Shown here piece by piece: positions 33,299 through 38,259 of a stretch of DNA of 38,259 nt. Location of the stretch: NCBI GenBank assembly GCA_944358775.1, contig CALVRU010000010.1, positions 1-38,259 on the forward strand. The letters run 5' to 3'. This DNA is from an uncultured Bacilli bacterium. Lineage in GTDB: Bacteria > Bacillota_I > Bacilli_A > RF39 > UBA660. The notes beneath the pieces are model-generated. The model was given only the letters and a program-made list of their open reading frames with translations. It searched no databases and was not told the DNA's origin. A program made the translations under genes and the position numbers. How positions within the stretch are numbered: the stretch's first letter is position 1; each line of letters begins with the position of its first letter.

Positions 33299-33594
33299 TT
33301 AATAATCCTCTTTTCATATAATGAATATTTTCTCTGCTGCTGCGATTGCTGTCTAATTGTGTTGATATCGATTTTAAAGAATTTTAAAGTCTCACAAGTC
33401 GGATATAGTTTTGGACGTGTATCACTAAAGAAGCTTATATTTTTTTCTCTCAAATGATCTTCCAATTTTAATATTTCTCTTGCTAACTTTGAATATCCTA
33501 AGGGTATTAATAGATTTATTTGATCTCTACTAATCCAAGGTAGATTTATTATTTGCTCCTGTTCAATCCAGTCGCATATTTTATTTTTTTTCAT
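33256..33594 (-). CDS. DUF3173-like helix-turn-helix early protein
   Basis: 112 residues. WISRDQINLLIPLGYSKLAREILKLEDHLREKNISFF...RPKLYPTCETLKFFKID resembles DUF3173 proteins, small DNA-binding proteins often linked to integrases of mobile elements. The ATG follows AGGTGAT (33604..33598). Its mRNA leader (33603..33624) is complementary to the loop of the RNA encoded at 35883..35962. It is an early lytic gene; excision or replication control is a reasonable guess. Confidence 0.65.
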   Translation of the reverse strand: MKKNKICDWIEQEQIINLPWISRDQINLLIPLGYSKLAREILKLEDHLREKNISFFSDTRPKLYPTCETLKFFKIDINTIRQQSQQQRKYSLYEKRIIKCEENTDLKENLLY

Positions 33595-33644
33595 TTCATC
33601 ACCTGTCTGTCGGACGTTATATTTAAATATTTTTTATAAAAATC

Positions 33645-33673
33645 TTGCCTTTCTTTCTAACTTTTCATATATT
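33645..33673 (+). promoter_or_regulatory. Promoter of the isolated + strand gene
   Basis: TTGCCT (33645..33650), 17 bp, TATATT (33668..33673), 24 bases before the GTG start. Confidence 0.6.
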
Positions 33674-33696
33674 TGTTAATAGAAAGGAGATTGTTT

Positions 33697-33906
33697 GTGA
33701 ATATTAATGATTATTACGTTGCTGAATATAGTTGTTCCCAGAAAGAATTTCATTGGGATAAATTAAGTGCTTCTCTAGAAAGAAATAAAAATTCTTGCCT
33801 TAATGGTCAAAAAAACGATTGGATTATAATTGGTATTTTTAAAACCATTGATGAAGCAATTACATTCAACAACGAAATTAAAACAAAGATTAAAAATGTT
33901 AAATAG
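33697..33906 (+). CDS. Isolated + strand small protein (moron-like)
   Basis: 69 residues from GTG 33697, behind AAAGGAG. Begins MNINDYYVAEYSCSQKEFHWD; later DWIIIGIFKTIDEAITFNNEIKTK. Mixed alpha/beta, two Cys, no membrane segment. It has its own promoter and terminator and faces against all its neighbours in the early lytic region, the layout of a moron expressed from the prophage. Candidate roles are exclusion, anti-defence or regulation; none can be read from the sequence. Confidence 0.75.
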   Translation: MNINDYYVAEYSCSQKEFHWDKLSASLERNKNSCLNGQKNDWIIIGIFKTIDEAITFNNEIKTKIKNVK

Positions 33907-33929
33907 TAGTTTGTGCTACTATTTTTTTT
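33902..33929 (+). terminator. Terminator of the isolated + strand gene
   Basis: AATAGTAG, loop TTTGTG, CTACTATT, then further Ts (eight in total). The gene's stop codon is in the stem. Confidence 0.85.
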
Positions 33930-34158
33930 CATTATTAAGCACAGCCGGTCTCATTACTTCAATATACTTTTCAATATTTTCAACCAAATCATCAAGATTT
34001 TTTACATCAAATGATAATGCTTCTTCCATTTTTTCTTTGACATATTTTGTTATAAATACCTTATAGTATGTATCGTAATCTTTCTGTCTGAGTAATAATT
34101 CATACTGTGCCTCATTAATGAGCTTTAATATTTCCTCTGTAGTTTTTTCTCTGAACAT
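33919..34158 (-). CDS. Early hypothetical helical protein
   Basis: 79 residues, helical and charged (EEILKLINEAQYELLLRQKDYDTYYKVFITKYVKEKMEEAL). Follows the Cro-like gene by 29 bases, with AAAGGAA ahead of the ATG, so it is the second gene of the early operon. Unknown function. Confidence 0.7.
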   Translation of the reverse strand: MFREKTTEEILKLINEAQYELLLRQKDYDTYYKVFITKYVKEKMEEALSFDVKNLDDLVENIEKYIEVMRPAVLNNEKK

Positions 34159-34187
34159 ATTAAATTTCCTTTCTCTTTTTGTTACCT

Positions 34188-34439
34188 TTATGATGAATTG
34201 CGTTCACCGTTTTGCGTTTTCGCAATTATTCGGGCAAAAAAAATGGGAAGTGTTACACCATACGGTGCCAACATTTGTTGAATTTTTAGTAAGTTCATTT
34301 CTTGTTCTCCACTTTCATACTTACTGATAGTACTAGGTGCAATTCCTGTTTTTTTGCTTAATTCTTCCTGAGAATCGCGATTTTCAATTCTAATGATTTT
34401 AATTTCATTAGATACCAACTTCAGAAATTTTTCTTTCAT
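34188..34439 (-). CDS. Cro-like XRE regulator
   Basis: 83 residues. A helix-turn-helix of the XRE type spans about 8-62: IKIIRIENRDSQEELSKKTGIAPSTISKYESGEQEMNLLKIQQML. First gene of the early operon, divergent from the CI-like gene and driven by a strong promoter with an operator in its spacer. AAGGAGG lies 6 nt before the ATG. Its role is probably to repress lysogeny genes after induction. Its 3' end contains a third operator-like sequence. Confidence 0.85.
   Translation of the reverse strand: MKEKFLKLVSNEIKIIRIENRDSQEELSKKTGIAPSTISKYESGEQEMNLLKIQQMLAPYGVTLPIFFARIIAKTQNGERNSS
34212..34225. promoter_or_regulatory. Operator-like site O3 in Cro-like gene
   Basis: TTGCGTTTTCGCAA, the same dyad as O1, inside the last codons of the Cro-like gene, about 250 bp from the switch. 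It could allow looping between sites or roadblock transcription. A degenerate half site, TTGCGTTC, lies at 34198..34205. Confidence 0.55.
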
Positions 34440-34460
34440 TCTTTACCTCCTTACAATTTC

Positions 34461-34489
34461 ATCTTACTATGCTTTTTCGCAAATGTCAA
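34461..34489 (-). promoter_or_regulatory. Early lytic promoter with operator O2
   Basis: Minus strand TTGACA (34489..34484), 17 bp, TAAGAT (34466..34461). The spacer contains the imperfect dyad ATGCTTTTTCGCAA (34469..34482, plus-strand reading). Drives the Cro-like gene. Confidence 0.85.
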
Positions 34490-34497
34490 CAAAAATA

Positions 34498-34526
34498 TTG
34501 CGTTCTCGCAATAAAATTGATATTAT
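34498..34526 (+). promoter_or_regulatory. Repressor promoter with operator O1
   Basis: TTGCGT (34498..34503), 17 bp, TATTAT (34521..34526). The perfect dyad TTGCG-TTCT-CGCAA (34498..34511) covers the -35, so occupancy should shut off repressor synthesis or, with O2, be arranged for autoregulation. Confidence 0.8.
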
Positions 34527-34548
34527 ATTTTCTGAAAGGAGTGTTAAG

Positions 34549-34893
34549 ATGAATTTTTTCTCGAAAAATTTAGAATATTTGCGAACTAAAGCAGGCATTT
34601 CTCGCAGTGAACTTGGCACTAAATTAAAAGTAAATCCATCTACTATTTCAAGATGGGAAAATGAAGACATGGGAGTTACTGTTGGAAATGCTTACGATGT
34701 TGCGAATTATTTTAATGTTTCAATCGAAGATTTGGTTGGAAAAGATTTAAGAACAAATCAAAGTGATTTTGATGAGTTAGAATTACTCTTTGATAAAAAT
34801 AAAGACATATTAACTGACGAAGATAAAGAATACATAAAGTTTATTATTGAAAAGAGAAAAAAAGATATTGATAAACAACTACACGATGAATAA
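34549..34893 (+). CDS. CI-like repressor, XRE family
   Basis: 114 residues from ATG 34549, behind GAAAGGAG; frames extended upstream overlap the operators and are not used. The XRE helix-turn-helix lies at about 7-60 (LRTKAGISRSELGTKLKVNPSTISRWENEDMG). The short acidic C-terminal half has no LexA-type peptidase, so induction must go through the ImmA-like protease at 35561 rather than self-cleavage. First gene of the lysogeny operon. Confidence 0.88.
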   Translation: MNFFSKNLEYLRTKAGISRSELGTKLKVNPSTISRWENEDMGVTVGNAYDVANYFNVSIEDLVGKDLRTNQSDFDELELLFDKNKDILTDEDKEYIKFIIEKRKKDIDKQLHDE

Positions 34894-34933
34894 TTTTGAG
34901 TTTTATTAAATATAAGTTTTAGAGAGGTAAAAT

Positions 34934-35518
34934 ATGGAAAAAGAGAAAAATAAAGGCAATAATAAGAAAAATGTTATTGAAAAAGATGTTGATATTGAGC
35001 AAAACAAGAAGTTACTTATAGCAATGAGTGTTTTAGTTGTAATAGTTATCATTATATTACTGTTATTTTACAATAATAGAGGTGCTGATTACGATAATTT
35101 ATACAGTAATTTTAAAACTTTGCAAGATGATTATACAGAACTAGAAGAAAAATATAAGGAAGCAACTGGAGAAGAAGAAATAAATGATTTAAATTCTCAA
35201 AAAACAGATTTACAAAATGATATTAATGAATTGCAAAAGCAAAAAGACAAATTAAGTGAAGAAGTAATCACACTTAAAGGACAACCAATAAGTTTCCCAG
35301 CTGGATATTTTACCGCTGGAGATGATTTTGAAACTGGAAGATATAAAATCTATGACGGAAATAGCAATTTTGTTGTATATGATTTATTTGGAGATTTAAA
35401 AGTAAATATTATTCTAGGATCCGATCCTAGATTTGATACATCTGAATACATCTATAGTTTTAGTAAAGGCGACGAAATAATAGCTGATTCGAGTTTTAAA
35501 TTAGTTGCAGTATCATAA
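34934..35518 (+). CDS. Membrane-anchored surface protein
   Basis: 194 residues. A basic cytoplasmic start (1-26) precedes one membrane helix (about 27-46, LLIAMSVLVVIVIIILLLF), an external coiled coil (55-118) and a beta domain (120-194). The domain contains FPAGYFTAGDDFETGRYKIYDGNSN, a pattern found in secreted or surface domains of Bacillota. It lies in the repressor operon between the CI-like and ImmA-like genes (GAGAGG ribosome site), so it is made in the lysogen. Lysogenic conversion or superinfection exclusion is likely; not proven. Confidence 0.8.
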   Translation: MEKEKNKGNNKKNVIEKDVDIEQNKKLLIAMSVLVVIVIIILLLFYNNRGADYDNLYSNFKTLQDDYTELEEKYKEATGEEEINDLNSQKTDLQNDINELQKQKDKLSEEVITLKGQPISFPAGYFTAGDDFETGRYKIYDGNSNFVVYDLFGDLKVNIILGSDPRFDTSEYIYSFSKGDEIIADSSFKLVAVS

Positions 35519-35560
35519 AAAAGTATGCTAGTACAGATACTTAATAAAGGAAGTGATTAA

Positions 35561-35881
35561 ATGAACTTATATAATTTATTAAGTAATCAAATAAATCAAC
35601 AGGATTTATTAAATTATTACAATGCTAATATTACATATGCTAAATTGCCAAAAGGAATTAATGGATTCGTGTTCCCTTACAAAGGAATACAAAATATATA
35701 TATTAATCAAGATTTATCGTATTATAAGCGCAAAAAAACACTATTACATGAATTGGCGCATATTGAATTAAATCAATTGAATCAATATACTGAATCTATT
35801 GCATTTAAACGAGATAAATACGAAGACGAAGCAGATCAGTATCTTGAATTTTTAAAAAATAGTATTGTAAAAAATAAATAA
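35561..35881 (+). CDS. immA: ImmA/IrrE-like metallopeptidase
   Basis: 106 residues. LLHELAHIELNQ holds the HExxH zinc motif (H63-E64-x-x-H67), with the downstream YEDEADQYLEF helix typical of the family. ImmA proteases cleave phage repressors such as the CI-like protein encoded two genes upstream, and are triggered by DNA damage in known phages. The N-terminal 25 residues are short relative to some members. AAGGAAGTGATTAA precedes the ATG. Confidence 0.88.
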   Translation: MNLYNLLSNQINQQDLLNYYNANITYAKLPKGINGFVFPYKGIQNIYINQDLSYYKRKKTLLHELAHIELNQLNQYTESIAFKRDKYEDEADQYLEFLKNSIVKNK

Positions 35882-35882
35882 T

Positions 35883-35962
35883 AAAAAAGCCACCGCGGCA
35901 ACGGTGACTTCCCTCATGCGAGTACACAAATAAAACGTCCGACAAGACAATTCTTTTTGTGT
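35883..35962 (-). ncRNA. Candidate regulatory RNA, about 80 nt
   Basis: Defined by a strong minus-strand promoter (35969..35997) and an intrinsic terminator (GTCACCG, loop TTGCCG, CGGTGGC, six Ts; 35883..35908). The 5' end folds as ACACAAA/TTTGTGT (35962..35956 with 35930..35924), presenting a 25-nt loop. That loop is complementary to the leader and first ribosome-site bases of the early gene at 33594: GUCGGACGUU pairs without a break, with six pairs on one side past a bulged U and five on the other past a U-U mismatch. A short CTC-GCAT-GAG hairpin precedes the terminator. Transcription runs against the integrase. No known family recognised. Confidence 0.72.
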
Positions 35963-35968
35963 GCTTCA

Positions 35969-35997
35969 ATTATAACAAATAATAAAATTTATTTCAA
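35969..35997 (-). promoter_or_regulatory. Promoter of the candidate regulatory RNA
   Basis: TTGAAA (35997..35992), 17 bp, TATAAT (35974..35969), with TGT extended -10. One of the best promoters in the window. Confidence 0.85.
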
Positions 35998-36013
35998 GAT
36001 TGGAGTGAAAATT

Positions 36014-37267
36014 ATGTCAGTAAATAAAATTAAAACGTATAGTTATAAAATGATTAATGGAGAAAAAAAGAAGGTTCCAAAATCAAAAGATTTATTAAAT
36101 CATCAAACATGCAAAGGAACCAAATATTGGTATTTTCATGTAAGATATTCACTTCCAGACGGAACCAGAAAACAATATCGTTCTGCTATATTTGCAACAC
36201 ATGAAGAAGCATGCAAAGCAGAAGCACAATTTATTCTTACACACGATTGCAAAAAGAAAACAAACATGAGCAAAAAAACATTAGATGATAAATTCTTTGA
36301 ATACATGGAAGAGAATACTAAAAACAAAGAGAGTTCATTATATAACTATACTAGTGATTATAAAAACGGCATTAGACCCTTTTTTAAAGGTGGAGAGGTA
36401 TTAATTACCGATATTAATGTTTACTGGGTAAAATCGTGGAAAAAATGGGTTTTAGAGCATAACTGGACACATGCTCATAATCAAAGGTTATTTTGTGTGT
36501 TATCAAGCATTTTAGATAAAGCAGTTAAAGATGAAGAATTAGAAGAAAACGTTGTTAAGAAACAAGGAAACTTTACAGCTAGAAATGATCAAGTTCTTGA
36601 ACGAAAAAAGATTAGATATCAAACACCGAAACAATTCGAAGAATATATGTCTGTTGTAGATAAATTGATTTGGCAAGCATTTTTTAATTTCGCATTTTGG
36701 CATGGTTTGCGTAAGGGTGAGCAGCAAGCTCTAACGTGGAACGATATTAATTTTGAAAAAATGACTGTAACAATAAATAAGACTCTTTCAGATAAAGTCC
36801 GCGGAGGCGGATATAAGATTACTAATACGAAGAATCGACGAGATAGATGTATTGCATTAGCAGATCAATCGCTTCCCTATCTATATAAACTATATGATTA
36901 CTATTCTAAAATGGACGGTTTCAATTCCAATTGGTTTGTCTTTGGAGGAATTCGATTTTTAGCAAAAACAACGATTGATAACAATTTAAAAAAATATTAT
37001 GATCAACTTATTGATTCAAAATCTACTGATTATGAAAAAAAAAATGTGAAAAGATTAACACATCATGAATTTGGTCGTCACAGTCATGCTAGTCTTTTAT
37101 TAAATTTAGGAGCATCCTATGGAGATATCGCTTTACGCCTTGGAGACACTGAACAAGTAATCATAGATACATATGCCCATCCATATGATGATTTAAAAAA
37201 CAAGCAAATGAGAAATATGTTGAGCGCTGCAAACATTGAAAATAAAATAAATTCAATTATGTATTAA
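36014..37267 (+). CDS. int: Tyrosine integrase
   Basis: 417 residues from ATG 36014, behind GGAG; upstream in-frame codons overlap the minus-strand promoter. An N-terminal AP2-like arm-binding part (to about 80) is followed by a SAM-like core-binding domain (90-185) and the catalytic domain: Arg233 in GLRKGEQQAL, Lys273, the box HHEFGRHSHASLL (350-362), and nucleophile Tyr387 in DTYAH. The third box has one residue more than HxxR, and the usual LGH reads LGD. It lies next to attR, in the standard place. It should integrate at tRNA-Pro. Confidence 0.93.
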   Translation: MSVNKIKTYSYKMINGEKKKVPKSKDLLNHQTCKGTKYWYFHVRYSLPDGTRKQYRSAIFATHEEACKAEAQFILTHDCKKKTNMSKKTLDDKFFEYMEENTKNKESSLYNYTSDYKNGIRPFFKGGEVLITDINVYWVKSWKKWVLEHNWTHAHNQRLFCVLSSILDKAVKDEELEENVVKKQGNFTARNDQVLERKKIRYQTPKQFEEYMSVVDKLIWQAFFNFAFWHGLRKGEQQALTWNDINFEKMTVTINKTLSDKVRGGGYKITNTKNRRDRCIALADQSLPYLYKLYDYYSKMDGFNSNWFVFGGIRFLAKTTIDNNLKKYYDQLIDSKSTDYEKKNVKRLTHHEFGRHSHASLLLNLGASYGDIALRLGDTEQVIIDTYAHPYDDLKNKQMRNMLSAANIENKINSIMY

Positions 37268-37291
37268 GACCGAAAATTCGGTCTTATTTTT
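37266..37291 (+). terminator. Integrase terminator
   Basis: AAGACCGAA-AA-TTCGGTCTT (37266..37285) and ATTTTT. It overlaps the integrase stop codon. Confidence 0.9.
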
Positions 37292-37319
37292 GTAAAACAA
37301 GTTGAAAGCACTTAAAAAA

Positions 37320-37339
37320 TGCGATGTAATTGCGATGTA
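37320..37339 (+). repeat. Putative integrase arm-type sites, right end
   Basis: TGCGATGTA at 37320..37328 and 37331..37339, same spacing and orientation as TGTTATGTA twice at 183..202. Lies between integrase and attR. Confidence 0.6.
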
Positions 37340-37350
37340 AATCATTTTTA

Positions 37351-37379
37351 CAAAATAAAAACCTTGATTTCTCAAGGTT
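37351..37379 (-). terminator. Terminator of the tRNA operon, inside attR
   Basis: Minus strand AACCTTGA-GAAA-TCAAGGTT then TTTATTTTG, 10 bases after the tRNA-Pro CCA. Also present, separated from any tRNA, in attL (22..50). Confidence 0.88.
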
Positions 37380-37406
37380 AAATTCAAACTGGTCGGGAAG
37401 ACAGGA
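37351..37406. repeat. attR, 56-bp attachment repeat (right copy)
   Basis: Perfect copy of 22..77; here the tRNA-Pro gene is complete, its 3' end and terminator being supplied by this copy. Confidence 0.95.
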
Positions 37407-37466
37407 TTTGAACCTGCAACCCCTTGGTCCCAAACCAAGTGCTCTACCAAGTTGAGCCACTTCCCG
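37390..37466 (-). tRNA. tRNA-Pro(TGG)
   Basis: Full cloverleaf with acceptor CGGGAAG/CTTCCCG, anticodon loop TTTGGGA, TTCAAAT T-loop and encoded CCA. The prophage is integrated in its 3' end and rebuilds it. Confidence 0.96.
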
Positions 37467-37469
37467 TTC

Positions 37470-37546
37470 TGGTGCGTCCGAAGGGATTCGAACCCCTGAC
37501 CTTTTGGTTCGTAGCCAAACACTCTATCCAGCTGAGCTACGGACGC
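37470..37546 (-). tRNA. tRNA-Arg(ACG)
   Basis: Acceptor GCGTCCG/CGGACGC, anticodon loop CTACGAA, encoded CCA. The wobble A should be edited to inosine. Confidence 0.96.
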
Positions 37547-37590
37547 ATTTTGCTACTTAACAAAAAGTTAGGTATTAACAAATAAATAAA

Positions 37591-37666
37591 TGGTGGCTCC
37601 GACAGGAATCGAACCTGTGACACAAGGATTTTCAGTCCTTTGCTCTACCGACTGAGCTACGAAGCC
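37591..37666 (-). tRNA. tRNA-Phe(GAA)
   Basis: Acceptor GGCTTCG/CGGAGCC with one G-U, anticodon loop CTGAAAA, encoded CCA. Confidence 0.96.
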
Positions 37667-37670
37667 ATAA

Positions 37671-37746
37671 TGGCGGTTTCGGCGGGGATCGAACCCGTGA
37701 TCTTCTGCGTGACAGGCAGACGTGTTAACCACTGCACCACGAAACC
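37671..37746 (-). tRNA. tRNA-Asp(GTC)
   Basis: Acceptor GGTTTCG/CGAAACC, discriminator G, anticodon loop CTGTCAC, encoded CCA. Confidence 0.96.
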
Positions 37747-37748
37747 AT

Positions 37749-37825
37749 TGGTTGCGGGAGAGGGATTCGAACCCCCGACCTACGGGTTATGAGCCCGTCG
37801 AGCTACCAGCTGCTACCATCCCGCG
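37749..37825 (-). tRNA. Initiator tRNA-fMet(CAT)
   Basis: Anticodon loop CTCATAA flanked by three G-C pairs (GGG/CCC), and an unpaired C1-A72 at the acceptor end (CGCGGGA/TCCCGCA): both are marks of the initiator. Encoded CCA. Confidence 0.95.
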
Positions 37826-37832
37826 ATATAAT

Positions 37833-37925
37833 TGGCGGAGGAAAAGGGATTCGAACCCCTGCGCCGCTTGCGCGACCTCCCGGTTTTCAAGACCGGTCCC
37901 TTCAACCAGACTTGGGTATTCCTCC
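37833..37925 (-). tRNA. tRNA-Ser(TGA)
   Basis: 93 nt with a long variable arm; acceptor GGAGGAA/TTTCCTCC region, anticodon loop CTTGAAA, discriminator G, encoded CCA. First gene of the six-tRNA unit. Confidence 0.95.
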
Positions 37926-37958
37926 AGTTGCAACTTTTCTTTAAGCGACAACAATTAG

Positions 37959-37988
37959 ATTATAGCATTACCTTTTCTAAAAAGTCAA
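37959..37988 (-). promoter_or_regulatory. Promoter of the tRNA-Ser to tRNA-Pro operon
   Basis: Minus strand TTGACT (37988..37983), 18 bp, TATAAT (37964..37959). It would transcribe Ser, fMet, Asp, Phe, Arg and Pro tRNAs to the terminator in attR. Confidence 0.85.
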
Positions 37989-38054
37989 TATATTTTTGAC
38001 TATTATTTGAAAGGTATTCATTAAATTCTATTCTGAATATAATGATTTTATATT

Positions 38055-38077
38055 AAAACTCGAACGATTGGTCCGAG
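38055..38077 (-). terminator. Terminator after tRNA-Leu
   Basis: Minus strand CTCGGA, 7-nt loop, TTCGAG, then TTTT. Separates the Lys/Leu unit from the next tRNA operon. Confidence 0.7.
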
Positions 38078-38089
38078 CTTAATAACGAT

Positions 38090-38178
38090 TGGTGCCTAAG
38101 GCCGGACTTGAACCGGCACGAATTTTGAAGTTCGCAGGATTTTAAGTCCTGTGCGTCTACCAATTCCGCCACTCAGGC
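38090..38178 (-). tRNA. tRNA-Leu(TAA)
   Basis: Long variable arm, acceptor GCCTGAG/CTTAGGC, anticodon loop CTTAAAA, encoded CCA. Confidence 0.95.
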
Positions 38179-38183
38179 AAATA

Positions 38184-38259
38184 TGGTGTCCCGTTGGAGA
38201 TTCGAACTCCAGACCCTTTGATTAAAAGTCAAATGCTCTACCGACTGAGCTAACGGAAC
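38184..38259 (-). tRNA. tRNA-Lys(TTT)
   Basis: Acceptor GTTCCGT/ACGGGAC with one G-U, anticodon loop CTTTTAA, encoded CCA. Its 5' end coincides with the window edge; the gene is complete. Confidence 0.95.

Larger units (their letters stand above)
22..37406. mobile_element. Complete tailed-phage prophage in tRNA-Pro
   Basis: A 56-bp perfect direct repeat (22..77 and 37351..37406) bounds a region with every module of a long-tailed HK97-type phage: integrase, CI/Cro-like switch, replication genes, late regulator, terminase, portal, protease, capsid, connectors, tail, fibres, holin and endolysin. Late and early genes run on the minus strand; the lysogeny genes and a few left-end genes run on plus. 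I see no disrupted structural gene; the only suspicious reading frame is the tape measure start. A non-contractile tail is inferred from Dit/Tal and G/GT genes and from the lack of sheath, spike and wedge genes. The prophage is probably inducible, but that is inference. Confidence 0.97.

Noticed and set aside
35883..35962. tracrRNA or single-repeat anti-CRISPR RNA
   Set aside because: The terminator hairpin looks a little like a tracrRNA end, but there is no cas gene, no CRISPR repeat and no anti-repeat in the window. The complementarity to the early leader is a better explanation.
35957..36013. Longer integrase start at 35957
   Set aside because: It lies across the minus-strand promoter and lacks a ribosome site; ATG 36014 has GGAG at good spacing.
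37253..37958. Open frames through the tRNA cluster
   Set aside because: They cross several clear tRNA genes and have no coding signals.

Overview
This window is one complete, apparently intact tailed-phage prophage (about 37.3 kb, 22..37406) sitting at the 3' end of a tRNA-Pro gene, followed by the host tRNA cluster it entered (37390..38259). The low GC content, consensus TTGACA/TATAAT promoters, strong AAAGGAG-type ribosome sites, encoded tRNA CCA ends, and gp10-, Dit/Tal- and ArpU-like phage families point to a low-GC Bacillota host. TGA is used as a stop, so the code is the standard bacterial one. I cannot name the genus from the sequence.

Layout, left to right. 22..77 is attL. 78..2254 is an accessory left end: a repressible-looking promoter with a 32-codon leader ORF and a ribbon-helix-helix protein on +, then convergent to them a Panacea-domain (DUF4065) antitoxin-like gene with an overlapping membrane-protein gene. 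2223..24243 is the late operon, all on -, transcribed from right to left: HNH nuclease, small and large terminase, portal, ClpP-type protease, HK97-type capsid, connectors, tail completion, major tail protein, G/GT tail chaperone with a textbook -1 frameshift, tape measure, Dit, Tal, fibres (three with collagen-like or Ig-like parts), a membrane-GAF protein, holin and M23 endolysin. 24266..32964 holds middle and early genes on -: an ArpU/RinA-like late regulator, an SPFH (prohibitin-like) membrane protein, many small proteins, a methyltransferase-like protein, a second small tyrosine recombinase, a DnaB-type helicase and a replisome organiser. 32965..34550 is the start of the early region and the genetic switch: a Cro-like and a CI-like gene diverge from a promoter pair covered by TTGCG-N4-CGCAA operators. 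34549..37267 is the lysogeny module on +: repressor, a membrane-anchored surface protein, ImmA-like protease, integrase.

The most interesting signals are not protein genes. On the - strand, just upstream of the integrase, a near-consensus extended -10 promoter and an intrinsic terminator define an RNA of about 80 nt. Its 25-nt hairpin loop is complementary (about 21 pairs, one bulge, one mismatch) to the leader and the first bases of the ribosome site of the early gene that starts at 33594. A second short transcription unit (about 55 nt, + strand) lies antisense to the leader of the replication operon. Together they suggest RNA control of the lysis-lysogeny decision in addition to the CI/Cro-like switch. 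Other points are a possible +1 recoding site (AUG CCC UAG) at the start of the tape measure gene, an attenuator-like leader at the left end, matched direct-repeat arm sites at both prophage ends, and an isolated + strand gene with its own promoter and terminator in the early region.
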